Below, one piece after another: positions 1 through 9,567 of a stretch of DNA of 64,000 nt (positions within the stretch are counted from its first letter, which is position 1; each line of letters starts with the position of its first letter). A program made the position numbers and the translations under genes. The notes under the pieces are model-generated. The model was not told the origin of the DNA and made no database searches. It worked only from the letters and a program-made list of their open reading frames with translations. The stretch covers positions 1,860,001 through 1,924,000 of the forward strand of contig NZ_JACCKX010000001.1 in the NCBI RefSeq assembly GCF_013423955.1. Reading direction: 5' to 3'. The stretch is from Ottowia beijingensis (GTDB lineage Bacteria; Pseudomonadota; Gammaproteobacteria; Burkholderiales; Burkholderiaceae_C).

Positions 1-1090
1 AAGCGTCGAACCCGGTTGCCACAGCACCGCCCGGCCCGATGGTGTCGGCCAAGCCACCGCTCGGGCAGCCCACGACGGGGATGCCGCAGGCCATCGCCTC
101 GATGGCCACGCGCCCAAACGCTTCTTGCGATTTGTCCAGTCCAATCTGCGACGGCATCAGCAGGACGTCCGCCCGAACCATGGCGTCAGGCATTTGCCCA
201 TACGGAAGGAGGGATGGCCCTTCCACCACCGCTTCAAGCCCCAGTTCGGCGACGAGGCGCTCAAGCACAGGCTTCTGCGGCCCGTCGCCCACCAGACAAA
301 GCCGGGCGTCGTATTCAGGGTGGCGCTCGCGAAAAAGCGCCAATGCCGACAGCGCCACGTCGGCGCCTTTGGTTGGCACCAATCGACCGACGAACAACAG
401 CCTCAGTGGGCGCGGCCATTCGCGTCCACGCATGGGCGAGCAGAACCTGCCCGTATCCACACCCATCGTCACGCGGTGGACGTTCATCGATGTGTGGGCG
501 GCGATGCGCCTGGCCATGAAATCGCTGTGCACGATGGCATGGCCAGACCCTAGCATGACGCGCAACGACCACCAGCCGTACCGATGCGGCAGGGCGGTGG
601 CATCGTGACCGTGAAAGTTGACCAACAAGCGCCGCTTCCAGCCGGGGCAGGCCAGCAGCGCCACGATGCCGTTGTTGGCGAAATGGGCATGCACGGCATC
701 CCAGTCACCAGCCGCAGCAGGCGTGTCCATCAGGCGCGCCGCGTGCCAGGCGCAGCGAAGCAGCAGGAGGCTGAGGGCGCAACGGGGGTTTGCCAGCATG
801 ACCCCGGCAAGATTCCTGAAAGCGCGCAGCGACCACCGTGGCGCCTCGTGTAGCTGAATCCGATCGTTGGGCAACTGCAGGCGCTCGGCTGCCGCCGTGT
901 CCACCTTTCGCGCGATCAGCGTCACGTGCACGCCGTGCCTGGCAAGGCCCAGCACATGATCGAGAATGAAAGTCTGGGAAGGCACGGGAAAGGCGTCGAC
1001 GAGCACCAGCACGCATGGGTTTTTTCGATCCGCTCGCCATTCGACATCGTTCTGCGGCTCCGGGGGCAAGAAAGCCGACTGGTCGCTCAT
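1..1090 (-). CDS. GT4 glycosyltransferase, C-terminus beyond window
   Basis: Retaining GT-B glycosyltransferase (group 1), probably acting at the cytoplasmic membrane on a surface glycan. The frame is open from the ATG at 1090 to the left edge (363 residues visible), so the C-terminus is missing. Seen: an N-terminal FPVPSQTFI segment typical of polysaccharide GT4 enzymes, a GRLVPTKGAD donor-domain start, and an EX7E element in EAFGRVAIE. No frameshift was found. Its ATG overlaps the stop of the upstream GT4 gene (ATGA), so the two are probably translationally coupled. The sugar and acceptor cannot be told from sequence. Confidence 0.85.
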   Translation of the reverse strand, partial: MSDQSAFLPPEPQNDVEWRADRKNPCVLVLVDAFPVPSQTFILDHVLGLARHGVHVTLIARKVDTAAAERLQLPNDRIQLHEAPRWSLRAFRNLAGVMLANPRCALSLLLLRCAWHAARLMDTPAAAGDWDAVHAHFANNGIVALLACPGWKRRLLVNFHGHDATALPHRYGWWSLRVMLGSGHAIVHSDFMARRIAAHTSMNVHRVTMGVDTGRFCSPMRGREWPRPLRLLFVGRLVPTKGADVALSALALFRERHPEYDARLCLVGDGPQKPVLERLVAELGLEAVVEGPSLLPYGQMPDAMVRADVLLMPSQIGLDKSQEAFGRVAIEAMACGIPVVGCPSGGLADTIGPGGAVATGFDA

Positions 1091-2297
1091 GGGGTCATAC
1101 CGCCGTCACGAGGCAAGGCGCTCTGCAGCAAACCTGCGTAACGCGCAGCCACCTGATCCCAGCCTAGGTGGCTCACAAGACGCCCACGCGCCTCCTGGGC
1201 CTGGTTCATCGATGCGGTGGGATCAGCCAGCATCTGCACGATGCGTGCGGCCAACGCCCGTGTGTCGCGCACATCGATGCGCCAGCTCTCGGCAAGCACA
1301 TCGCTGACAGCGGGCACGTCACCGGCCAGCACCGGGCAGCCGCAACCGATGGCCTCCACCAGCACCAGGCCCAGCCCTTCCTGGTCGCCGGATTCCGCCC
1401 TCACAAAGGGCGCGACAAACAGCGCCGCGCGCCGGTACAGCGCGGGCAAATCCTTTGCGCCACCGCGCCCAGAAAGCGCACCGCATCCTGCAAGCCCAGT
1501 TCGTGCACCTGCGCCTTCAGCCGCTCTTCGTCCGGCCCGAAGCCGGCAATGCTCAGCGTCACGTCGGGCCGTTCGCGCAACACGGCGGGCAAGGCGTCCA
1601 GCAGATAGCGCAGCCCCTTCTTCTCGACCAGACGGCCCACAAACAGCAGCTCGCTGCGCGAGCGCTGCACCGCAGCGTCGGGCACAAAGCGCCCGGCCAT
1701 GTCTACGCCCATCGGCACCACAGACACCTTTGAAACATCTGCGCCCAGCGCTGCCACGGCATCGCGCATGGCGCGGCTCACCACCGTCGCCGCCTGCGCC
1801 TGGCGCAGCACCAGGCGTTTAAGCGCCTGCATGGGCCCGCTGCGCAGCGCGTACAGGTCGGCGCCATGCGAAGTCACCAGAAACGGCCGACCCAGCCCGG
1901 CGGCGATCAGCCCCTGCGGAACCAGCCAATGCGCATGGACCACGTCCACCTTCTCGCGCCGGCACAAGCGCCACGCGCACCAGGCCTGCATCAGAACAAA
2001 GCCAGGCACCAGCAGCAGCTTCCAGCGCTGCAGCTTCAGGTTGGTGACGATCCCGCCATCGTTGACCAGCGTTTCCCAACGCTCGGGCGCATAGCGGTAG
2101 CGCACCACTTCCACGCCTTCCAGCATCTCGCGCGGCTTGGCGTCGGGTGCGTGGGGGCCCAGCACGATCACCCGGAAGTCATCGGCGAGGCGTTTGGACA
2201 GTTCGTGAACGAAACCGGGCTCGGGGTCGCCCGTCCATCGGGGATAGGTGGACGCAAGAACCAGCAAAACGGGGCGCCGAGCCGCTGCACCAGTCAT
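1087..2297 (-). CDS. GT4 glycosyltransferase (frameshifted near 1451)
   Basis: Second group-1 glycosyltransferase of the operon, about 400 residues. Seen: N-terminal LASTYPRWTGDPEPG, a typical GT4 start; HAHWLVPQG and TSHGADLY in the acceptor domain; GRLVEKKGLRYL; and the EX7E element EGLGLVLVE. Reading shifts by one base near 1451, where AGGATTTG would read AGGGATTTG in frame, most likely a lost G. The start MTGAAARRP at 2297 is chosen because its ATG overlaps the stop of the upstream ATPase gene (ATGA); a longer start at 2327 is possible. It is followed directly by the next GT4 gene. Confidence 0.85.
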
Positions 2298-3466
2298 GGC
2301 TTGTCCTGGTATGGCGCGTCCTGCCAACCCAGCACACGCACGCCGCTGCGCTCGTAGCTGTCGCTGCCGCCATGCACCAGCCAGGGCTGCAGAGCCTCGT
2401 CACCGGCAAAGCGCGTGGCCTTGCGGGCGGCCTGCAGGTAGTCGGGCGTCACCGTTTGCCCGGACTTGATCTCCACCGTTTGCAGCCGGGTACCCACCTC
2501 GAAGACCAGGTCGGCCTCCAGCCCGTTGTTGTCCCGCCAGAAATACAGCTGAGGCGGCTGCCCGGCATGCAGGCGCGCCTTCATGAACTCGCCCACCACC
2601 AGGGTTTCGAACAGCGCGCCTCGCAGCGGGTGCAAGGCCAGCAGATCGGCACTGCCGATGCCCAGCAGCCAGCTGGCCAGACCGACGTCCACGAAGTACA
2701 GCTTGGGCATCTTGACCAGGCGCTTGCCGAAGTTGCGGTGGTACGGCGGCAGCAGGTGCACGATGTCGCTGGCTTCCAGCACCGACAGCCAGGCCCGCGC
2801 CGTGGTGTGCGCAATGCCGGTTTCTCCCGCCAATGCGCTCAGATTGAGCAATTGCCCCGTGCGTGCCGCGCACAGGCGCAGAAAGCGCTGGAAGGTGGCC
2901 AGGTCTTGCACGCGCAGCACCTGGCGCACGTCCCGCTCCACGTAAGTGGCCACGTAGCTGGCAAACCAGTCCTGCGGCAGCACGTTGTGCACATGCAGCT
3001 CCGGGTAAAAGCCGCGCAGCATCAGGGCATCCAGGCCAGGCTGCCGCACTTGCGCCAGCGGCAGTTCGGAACCCAGCGCCAAGGGCAGCAAGCGGGTCAT
3101 CCCGACCCGCCCGGCCAAGGTCTGGCTGATGCCGGACAGCAGGCCGAACTGCTGCGAGCCGGTCAGCACGAAGCGCCCGGGGGCGCGGTCGGCATCCACC
3201 ATGCCTTGCAGCCAGGAGAAAAGATCCGGCCAGCGCTGCGCCTCATCGAAGATGGCCCCCGCCGAGGAGAAGCGAGCCAGAAAGCCCTTCGGGTCCTCGG
3301 CCGCGAAGGCGCGCTCGGACGGGTCTTCCAGGCTCACATAGGGCCTGTCCGGGAACAGTTGGCGCACCAGCGTGGTCTTGCCAGACTGGCGCGCGCCGGT
3401 TACCGCCACCACGGGAAAGGTGGTGGCCAGGCGTTTCAGCGTATCGGCGAGTTGGCGCGAAAACAT
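2294..3466 (-). CDS. AAA+ ATPase with DUF4143 domain
   Basis: ATPase of the AAA_14/DUF4143 family, about 390 residues, function generally unknown. Seen: Walker A GARQSGKT near residue 24, a Walker B-like AIFDEAQ near residue 70, the sensor-like VLTGSQQF, and in the C-terminal half the DUF4143 signature with LETLVVGEF-like and FWRDNNGLEADLVFE segments resembling a nuclease-fold core. Start ATG 3466 is chosen because the family begins just before the conserved RQLADTLKRL helix. Its stop overlaps the next glycosyltransferase start, an odd partner for this family, and an inverted repeat lies immediately upstream. It may be a mobile or defence-like insertion in the glycan operon. Confidence 0.88.
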   Translation of the reverse strand: MFSRQLADTLKRLATTFPVVAVTGARQSGKTTLVRQLFPDRPYVSLEDPSERAFAAEDPKGFLARFSSAGAIFDEAQRWPDLFSWLQGMVDADRAPGRFVLTGSQQFGLLSGISQTLAGRVGMTRLLPLALGSELPLAQVRQPGLDALMLRGFYPELHVHNVLPQDWFASYVATYVERDVRQVLRVQDLATFQRFLRLCAARTGQLLNLSALAGETGIAHTTARAWLSVLEASDIVHLLPPYHRNFGKRLVKMPKLYFVDVGLASWLLGIGSADLLALHPLRGALFETLVVGEFMKARLHAGQPPQLYFWRDNNGLEADLVFEVGTRLQTVEIKSGQTVTPDYLQAARKATRFAGDEALQPWLVHGGSDSYERSGVRVLGWQDAPYQDKP

Positions 3467-3470
3467 TTTT

Positions 3471-3503
3471 ATACAATTCGATGATTCAATCGTCAGATTG
3501 TAT
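3471..3503. promoter_or_regulatory. Inverted repeat upstream of the DUF4143 ATPase
   Basis: Arms ATACAAT (3471-3477) and ATTGTAT (3497-3503) flank a centre that is itself nearly symmetrical (GATGATTcAATCGTC). It ends 5 bases before the ATPase ATG and covers the expected promoter and leader. It could be an operator or an RNA hairpin affecting translation. The AT-rich composition stands out from its surroundings. Confidence 0.5.
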
Positions 3504-3544
3504 GGGCTGTAGGTGCTTGTCGCACGATCCAGGGACAGGCGCAC

Positions 3545-4398
3545 TCACGCCGAATCCTTGTACATCAGCGCCGTGATCTGTTCCGAGATCAGGCCCATCA
3601 GAAACACCATCACGCTGCCCGTGTAGAGCAGCGTGCTCATGTTGGTGAATCTCCCTGATGCCACCACGTCCAGCCGTACCAGCCGGTCGCCAGCAGGAAC
3701 ATGCCCAGCGCCACCGGCGCAAAAATCTTCACTGGCGAAAACAAGGTGCCGATCTTGAAGATGATGAGAAAAACCGCGCGCCGTCGCGCAGCAGGCGAAT
3801 GTGGCTCGTGCCGATCCGCCTGGCTGCGTGAATGGGCACGTAGGCCACCGAATAACCGGCGCGGAAGAACGCCATGGTGCTGGTGGTGGGGTACGAAAAC
3901 CCGTTGGGCAGCAGGTAGAGAAATTCGCGAAACCTGTCCGCCCGCACGGCACGAAAGCCCGAAGTCAAGTCTTCCACCTTGTGCCCGGTCATCCAACTGG
4001 CCAGGCGGTTGTACAGGCCGTTGGCAAATCCCCGGCCCACACTGGCCTGCGAGCGCTTTCTGGCGGGCGCCCACCACCATGTCGTGGCCCTGGGCCATTT
4101 TTTCCAACAAGCGTGCAATATCCGCCGGGTCATGCTGGCCGTCGGCGTCCATGAACACGATCACCTCGCCCGTGGCGGCGCGCGCGCCGGTCTTGACGGC
4201 AGCGCCGTTGCCCTTGGAATACGGGTGCGAGACCACGCGGGCGCCGGCAGCAGTGGCCACGGCGGCGGTGTCGTCGCTGGAGCCGTCGTTGACGACGATC
4301 ACCTCCACTTCTTCCATCAAAGCCTTGAGGGCTTTGACCACGCCACCAATGGCGCCCGCCTCATTCTTCGCGGGCATGACCACGCTAACGCTCACCAT
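3545..4398 (-). CDS. GT2 glycosyltransferase, DPM1-like, copy 1 (frameshifted)
   Basis: Dolichyl-phosphate-mannose-synthase-like GT2, expected to load a sugar onto polyprenyl phosphate for a membrane GT-C enzyme. Seen: SVVMPAKNE, VVNDGSSDDT, the DXD in VFMDADGQHDP, GFRAVRADRFREF, then two C-terminal membrane segments (FAPVALGMFLLATGWYGW; TGSVMVFLMGLISEQ). Reading changes frame near 4060, 3775 and 3650, so about 280 residues are recovered by following three frames. With breaks this dense it may be a real pseudogene rather than only sequence error. It is very similar to copy 2 at 5.6-6.2 kb. Its start overlaps the end of the TPR fragment. Confidence 0.7.
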
Positions 4399-4890
4399 GC
4401 GGTGTTCCTTCCTGGGTTTTCAGGGCCTGCTGCAACTCCTCTGGCGCGTTGGACTTCCATTTCGTAAGCACCTCTGCTGCGCACCAGTTGGACGTCTGGT
4501 TGCCGGTCCAGCACCTGCTGCGCTTCGTCCAGCAGCAGCAGCGCATGCGAAACATAACCGCTGTTGGCCATGTTGGCGACCGTGGACAAGGCATTGTCGA
4601 TGTCGTTGAAGCGCTGCATGGACACCTTCAGGTGTGGCATGGCCGCGTCTGGCTCACCTTCTGCCATCAACAGCAGCCCCTGAGGTACGGCTCCACGCGA
4701 TTGAACAAATGGGCAGCCCGGAACCTCGGGATCGCCCGCATCTCGTCCAGCAGGCCCAGCGTGTGCCGGCGGCTGGCCGCGAAATCGGGCGATTCGAGCT
4801 GCACCGCCACGATGGTCCGGACGCCCAAAAGAGTTTGCGCATCGAAACGCTGCTGCGGCAGCAGCCGGCGCACGCGCTCGAAATCGGCCT
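4385..4890 (-). pseudogene. TPR-like 3' fragment of a membrane glycosyltransferase-type gene
   Basis: Only the C-terminal 165 or so residues remain. Helical repeat segments such as LLMAEGEPDAAMPHLKVSMQ and ALLLLDEAQQVLDRQPDVQL line up with the last part of the TMTC-like protein at 7.0-8.9 kb, including the position just before a GT2 gene. Single-base breaks occur near 4680 (a G run) and 4440. The homologous reading stops at about 4890, where an unrelated Uma2 fragment begins on the other strand. Both genes have therefore lost their 5' ends at one junction. The exact breakpoint is uncertain by some tens of bases. Confidence 0.6.
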
Positions 4891-5323
4891 CGGTGGCCTG
4901 CTGCTGCCCCACGCCCGCCGCAAGGGCTGCCAGCTGTTCACAGCCGACATGAAGGTGCGTATCGACCACGACAGCGGCAGCTGGTTCTATTACCCCGACT
5001 TGGTGCTCGCCTGCGACCCCACCGACCGCGAACCGCTTTACGTGCGCCGCCCTTGCCTGCTTGTCGAAGTGCTTTCGCCCAGCACCGAACACATCGACAC
5101 GCGCGAAAAGCTGCTGGCCTACCGCCTGCTGCCCAGCATGCGCGAATACCTGCTGCTGCGCCAGGACAGCCTGCAAGCCGACCTGTATCAGCGTGCCGCT
5201 GATGGCCGCTGGCAGCACCAACGCTTGACCGCGCCGGGCGACGTGCTCACGCTGGAATGCCTGGGTGCTCATGTCACGCTGGGCGAGATTTATGTCGACC
5301 TAGCGGATTTGAGCGTCGCGTGA
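4890..5323 (+). pseudogene. Uma2-family nuclease-fold protein, 3' fragment
   Basis: C-terminal part of a Uma2 (DUF820) protein, a PD-(D/E)XK-fold family often spread with mobile DNA. Recognisable from LLPHARRKGCQLFTADMKVRI onward, then FYYPDLVLACD, CLLVEVLSPSTEHIDTREK and YLLLRQDSLQADLYQR, to a stop at 5323. The catalytic Asp and Glu-x-Lys-like positions (YPDLV, LVEVLS) are present, but the usual 60-70 residue N-terminus is missing. Upstream bases belong to the antisense TPR fragment. Not expected to be functional. Confidence 0.7.
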
Positions 5324-5342
5324 CCCCGGGTGGGCGGACCAA

Positions 5343-5579
5343 AAATCGTGATCTGACCCCATTTTTACCCCATTTTTACTCCAGCGCGGCGACGATGGCG
5401 GCTGGACGCACCAGCGGCTGGCACAGCCGGACGACGCCTTCAACCGGCTCTGCCTGCGGGCCAGCGTCGGCCTTCGGGTTATCTACGCCGATTTGCCGGA
5501 GCTGGTGGGTTGAAATCGTGATCTGACCCCGAATAACCAGAGCTGGTGGGTTGAAATCGTGATCTGACCCCGAATAACC
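5343..5579 (+). repeat. Three copies of an 18-bp motif, two within a 41-bp tandem repeat
   Basis: AAATCGTGATCTGACCCC occurs at 5343-5360, 5513-5530 and 5554-5571. The last two lie in a 41-bp-period direct repeat (5500-5538 and 5541-5579, identical over 39 bases). The copies bracket a second Uma2 fragment. From memory, similar GGGGTCAGA-type ends border REP-associated tyrosine transposase (Y1/RAYT) genes, but no transposase is present here. Confidence 0.75.
5379..5513 (+). pseudogene. Second Uma2-family 3' fragment
   Basis: Forty-four codons ending at TGA 5511-5513 read as the extreme C-terminus of a Uma2 protein: GGWTHQRLAQPDDAFNRL followed by a SVGLRVIYADLPEL end. It differs from the first Uma2 fragment, so it is a separate remnant and not a simple duplication. 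It has no start codon of its own. Its stop overlaps the second copy of the 18-bp motif, suggesting the two moved together. Confidence 0.55.
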
Positions 5580-6174
5580 GATATGGCTTTTGCCCAAGCG
5601 TTTGGCAGCATGAATTGGCACATACGCCACCGAATATCCGGCACGAAAAAGCCATGGTGCTGGTCGTTGGGTATGAGAATCCATTTGGCAGCAAATAGAG
5701 AAACTCGCGGAATTTATCTGCGCGCACAGCGCGAAAACCCGAGGTCAGATCCTCTACCTTATGCCCGGTCATCCAACTCGCCAGGCGGTTGTACAGGCCA
5801 TTGGCAAGCCCCCGCCCCATGCTGGCCTGCGAGCCTTTTTGCCGTGCGCCGACCACCATGTCGTGGCTTTGCGCTAACGACGCAAGTAGACGGGGAATAT
5901 CGGCCGGGTCGTGCTGGCCATCCGCATCCATGAACACGATGACTTCGCCCGCAGCCGCGCGGGCGCCAGTCTTGATGGCCGCGCCGTTGCCTTTGCTGTA
6001 GGGATGGCTGACCACGCGGGCGCCTGCAATGCCGGCAACTTCGACGGTGTCGTCGGTAGAACCGTCGTTGACCACGATCACCTCAGCATCGGGCAGCACC
6101 TGTCGAATGCCACGGATGGTCAAGCCAAGCGCTGCGGATTCATTCTTTGCGGGGAGGACGACACTGACGCTCAC
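5580..6174 (-). pseudogene. GT2 glycosyltransferase, DPM1-like, copy 2, 3' truncated
   Basis: Close paralogue of the GT2 at 3.5-4.4 kb. Long stretches match residue for residue, for example KGNGAAIKTGARAA, VFMDADGQHDPADI and TGHKVEDLTSGFRAVRAD. A one-base break occurs near 5650. The protein then runs into the 41-bp repeat after the segment KRLGKSHI and loses its C-terminal third, including the membrane segments of copy 1. Start is taken as the GTG at 6174, which aligns with the start of copy 1; ATG 6204 is an alternative. It follows tfpZ by about 40 bases, so it was part of the pilin operon. Confidence 0.7.
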
Positions 6175-6213
6175 GCTGCGCACTCCTGACTCAACCAAAC
6201 ACAAATCCTATGA

Positions 6214-6972
6214 TCAGAACGGATCCACATTGACCCACGCCACGGGCATACCCGTCTGCATGTCGATCAAAGCTGTCCAGAACACGGTGCCGGCCTGCAC
6301 CGGCAGCCAGCGCAGCGCTTGTTCTGCCTTTCCGGATTTCGCCACAGCAGCATCGATGGCCGCAGCCTGCGCGGCATGGCGCTCGCGCAGCACGGCCACC
6401 GGCTGCGCCGCGTGCAACACATCGCCAAGGTGCTCGGCCACCGGCCGGTAGTTTTCAACGATGTGCTGCACATCACGCCCACCGCCCAGCGCGCTCATGA
6501 TCAGATCAAAAGAGGCATCCGGATCGGTCGGGCGCAGCGCGTACACCGTTTGGTAGCCGGCCAGCAAACTGGATTTCTGCCACTCCGGGCGCACGGCTTT
6601 CTCCCGTTCGCTCGCCGGCAGTTCCCCGGCGCTGACCACCGTGTAGCGATCCACCGCGAACACCAGGAACGCCGGCCGCGCCTGCGCCACGGTATTCAGG
6701 CCATAGGCCAAGGCCGCGAGCTGAACCGCCACCACCACAGCGTAGTCCGTCAGAAGCTCCTTGCGTTTTTTTGGGGTTGTAGATCACCAGCGACATCAGC
6801 GGCCCCAGCGCCAGGTCGCAGGCCACCACCAGCACGAACAGCTTCATGCCACCCATCATTTCTGCAAAGGGGGCCGGGTACCACAGAGCGAATACCAGCC
6901 ATGCGGCCAGCACCGCCACCAGTGCGGTGACCACGAAATGAAGGAAAACGCCTTTATCTTTGCCAACCACAT
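6214..6972 (-). CDS. tfpZ: TfpX/TfpZ-type type IV pilin accessory protein (frameshifted)
   Basis: Inner-membrane accessory protein for assembly or stability of a particular type IV pilin class; such genes lie directly beside the pilin gene. Seen: N-terminal MWLAKIKAF, a membrane segment ending in LVFALWYPAPF, the conserved KLFVLVVACDLALGPLMSL segment, then NPKKRKELLTDYAVVVAVQLAAL and ARPAFLVFAVDRY, which are family hallmarks. Two one-base breaks: a lost T near 6950 and an extra A in an A7 run near 6770. Start 6972 is chosen because it restores the usual short basic N-terminus. About 250 residues, normal for the family. Confidence 0.85.
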
Positions 6973-7016
6973 AGACCAACCGAATCCTTTGTGCCGATGA
7001 ACGATGCTCGCCGCGC

Positions 7017-8908
7017 TCAAGGCTTGCCCAGCACATCCAGCTTGTGTTGCCATTGCTGCCGCGCGTAGGCGCTTCCAGTGGGCTGGATGGCTCTGGCTTC
7101 CTGCAAAAACGCGTCCGCTGCTGCGTGGCCCTGTGTTGACATGATCAAACCGTACAGCGCCTGAATGGTATCCATGTCTGGCTGCACCTTGAGCGCCTGG
7201 CGCAACTCGGCCATTGCACCCGAAACGTCGCCTGTTGACAGCAGCACATTGGCGCGGATGGCGCTCAGGCCCTGGCGATCATCCACCCCACGGAATACGG
7301 GGTTGCCTTGCATCAGGCCGGCCAGCGCCAGAACGTCTGCCGGCGCCAGTCCCACACAACGCCCCTGCATCTGCAACTGCGCCACGGCGCTCAGTGAACT
7401 CACCGTCAGATGGCTGTGCACCCCCGTGGGCAGCGATTGCCGCGCATGCCCCAGCCACCGGCGCGTGGCCTGGCCTTCGTCGTTCAAGTAGCAACTGGCC
7501 CGCAGGCCCTGCATGGCCACGCTGGTCAGGCGCGGGTTGCGGCGTATGGCGCCTTCATACATCGTGTCGACGTCTTTGACCTTGCCCGCTTGCATGTAGG
7601 CCCCGGCCAGCATCTGCAAGGCGCGCGGCGAATCCGGATGCGCCCTTGCCCAGACGAGCTGCTGGCGGCTACCCCACATGCTGGTGGTCTGCCACAGCAT
7701 GAAGGCCAGAAACACACCGTATACCCCGGCCATCAGCCCGCGTATGCGGCCTGGCACTGCCGACCATTGGGCAAACCAGGCCGCCAGCGCCAGCACCGGG
7801 CCGATGAGCGGCACGTAGTTACGGTGCTCGAAATACAGGAAAAGCGCAAAAACGCTGGACTCAAGCAGATGCCCCGCCAAATACCAAAGCACCGCAAACA
7901 GCAGCAGGGGCTGGCCCCGCCGCCACAGCACGGCCGCCGCCACCAGCACCGCTGCCCAGGCGGCCAGCGCCAGTTGCACGACACCGTCGGAAAAATGGCG
8001 AACGGGATAGTCGTCGTGAAAGGGGCTGAGGTCGGCCAGGCGCGGCAAAAACGCCACGCGCAGGTATTCCCACAGAATCACGGCCTCACTGGCCAAGCGC
8101 TCTGACAAGGTGAATGGGCGCAGCCAGTAAGTGCCGGCCATGGTAGGCAGACGGCTGGCCACGTAGCCCAGCACCGCCAGGCTGGGCAGCCAGAGGGCGA
8201 GCCCCAGCACCCACCCCAGGCGCCGATTCCCGTCGGCAGGCAGCGCGCCGCCTGCCGCTCCGCGCGTGGGGGCGCGAAGCAGCACGCTGTGCAGCACCAG
8301 CAGCAGCAGCGGCAGCAGCACGCCGTTTTCCTTGCTCAGGGCGGACAGCAGCGTGCACAGCCCCAGGCAGACCAGCGCCGCCAGCATGCCGGGCCAGCGC
8401 CCCCAGGCCGCGTTGTCGCGCGCCCATAGGTAAGCGTGCATGCCCAGTAGCGCAAACAATGCGCTGAGCGTGGTCATGCGCTGCACGATCATCAGCGAGG
8501 CCGAAGCCAGGATTGGCAGCACACCCCAGAAAAACGCCACGGCCGGCGCCAGCCATTCGCTGCGGCCCAGGTGCTGTGGCCATTGCCGCTGCAACCGAAA
8601 CACCAGCCACCCAAGCAGCGCCACGTTGAGTAGGTGGATGCCGATGTTTACCCACAAGAAGGCGTCGGCATTGCCCGCCGCGTAGGCGCCGCGCTGCAAC
8701 AAGAAGGTGGCCAGCGCCACCGGCCGGCCCAGGGGCCCAGCATCGCCGGAGAAGATGTAGGCCAGCGCGCCCATGCGGTCTTGCACGGCCAGCATGCCGT
8801 CCATGGACGGCGCGTCGTCAAAGAAAAAATACCGCCGCTGCCGAAGGCGTACAGCGCCACCAGCACGGCCAGCAGCGCCACCAGGGGCTTGAACGTTTCG
8901 GCACGCAT
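7017..8908 (-). CDS. TMTC-like membrane glycosyltransferase (GT-C) with TPR tail
   Basis: Polytopic membrane protein of about 630 residues, probable GT-C-type protein glycosyltransferase. Seen: an N-terminal membrane helix, an acidic FFDDAP motif in the first outside loop (position of the catalytic acidic pair in GT-C enzymes), about ten further hydrophobic segments including ASLMIVQRMTTLSALFAL, the position of the TMTC 'HP.. VAW..' region, and from residue 440 a tail of TPR-like helices. One lost T near 8823 breaks the frame between the first helix and the rest. Start ATG 8908 avoids the pilA terminator that an upstream ATG would overlap. Lying between pilA and tfpZ, it probably glycosylates pilin using a polyprenyl-linked sugar from the adjacent GT2. 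Confidence 0.65.
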
Positions 8909-8951
8909 CAGGGCAAATCCAGCTTCAGTGGCGAACAAAAGAAGAAAAAGC

Positions 8952-8983
8952 AAAGAGCATAGCCCTTGCGGGCTATGCTCTTT
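8952..8983 (-). terminator. Intrinsic terminator after pilA
   Basis: Perfect 14-bp stem AAAGAGCATAGCCC / GGGCTATGCTCTTT with a TTGC loop, followed on the minus strand by a T-rich tract. It lies 20 bases past the pilin stop, so pilA can be made in excess over the downstream glycosyltransferase and tfpZ. Confidence 0.9.
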
Positions 8984-9004
8984 CAGGCCGTCAGGCTTGA
9001 CGGA

Positions 9005-9489
9005 TTACTGACCGCGGCAGGAACCGGGCAGGTACTTGGCAGGCATGCCACCGGTCGAGGCAGGGCCGCAAACCCATTTGAACACCGTTGCGCCCAGGTC
9101 GGTGGCTGCAATGGCAGTTGTGTTGTTGGCATAGGGCGTCAGCGTGATAACGCCACCTGCTGCGCCTTTCAGATCGGGAGCGTTGGCTGCGCTCGCCGCC
9201 GTCACGGTAATGACGCCCACACCATCGGTCGCCACGCGGGCCACATACTTGGTCGGTGCGCTAGCTTCACAGCCCCACGCATTGGCTGCCGGAAACGCCG
9301 TACGCGAGGACTGAATCGTTTCGGTCACGCTGGTACGGCACTGCGAAGCAGCCAGGACGATCTCAGACACCTTCGCACGGATGGCGTAGTCCTGGTACGC
9401 AGGCAGCGCCACGGCAGCCAGAATACCGATGATCGCCACGACGATCATCAATTCGATCAGGGTAAAGCCTTTTGCAGAGTCTTGTTCAT
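9005..9489 (-). CDS. pilA: Type IV major pilin PilA (frameshift at the prepilin cleavage site)
   Basis: Type IV pilin subunit of about 160 residues. Seen: the short leader MNKTLQKG, then [20 protein letters not shown] with Phe+1 and Glu+5 for PilD cleavage and methylation, the [14 protein letters not shown] helix, and a C-terminal disulfide pair (WVCGP...LPGSC). One G is missing near 9471 (AAAAGGC should read AAAAGGGC), breaking the frame exactly at the Gly-Phe cleavage site; this is almost certainly a sequence error. Start is the ATG at 9489. Preceded by a sigma54-type promoter with TGTCA sites and followed by a strong terminator. Confidence 0.93.
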
Positions 9490-9567
9490 GGTTCAGTCCT
9501 TTGGAAGAAATTGATTGCTAACCGGGAAACACTTCGCTTGTCAGTGCGTCACCGCGCACCCTTTCTT

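Noticed and set aside
2147-3484. Long plus-strand frame antisense to the DUF4143 ATPase (and similar long antisense frames opposite cyclase, maeB, topB and nfrA)
   Set aside because: These mirror high-GC coding strands, have His/Gln/Arg-rich low-information sequence and no ribosome sites; the opposite strand holds clear protein families.
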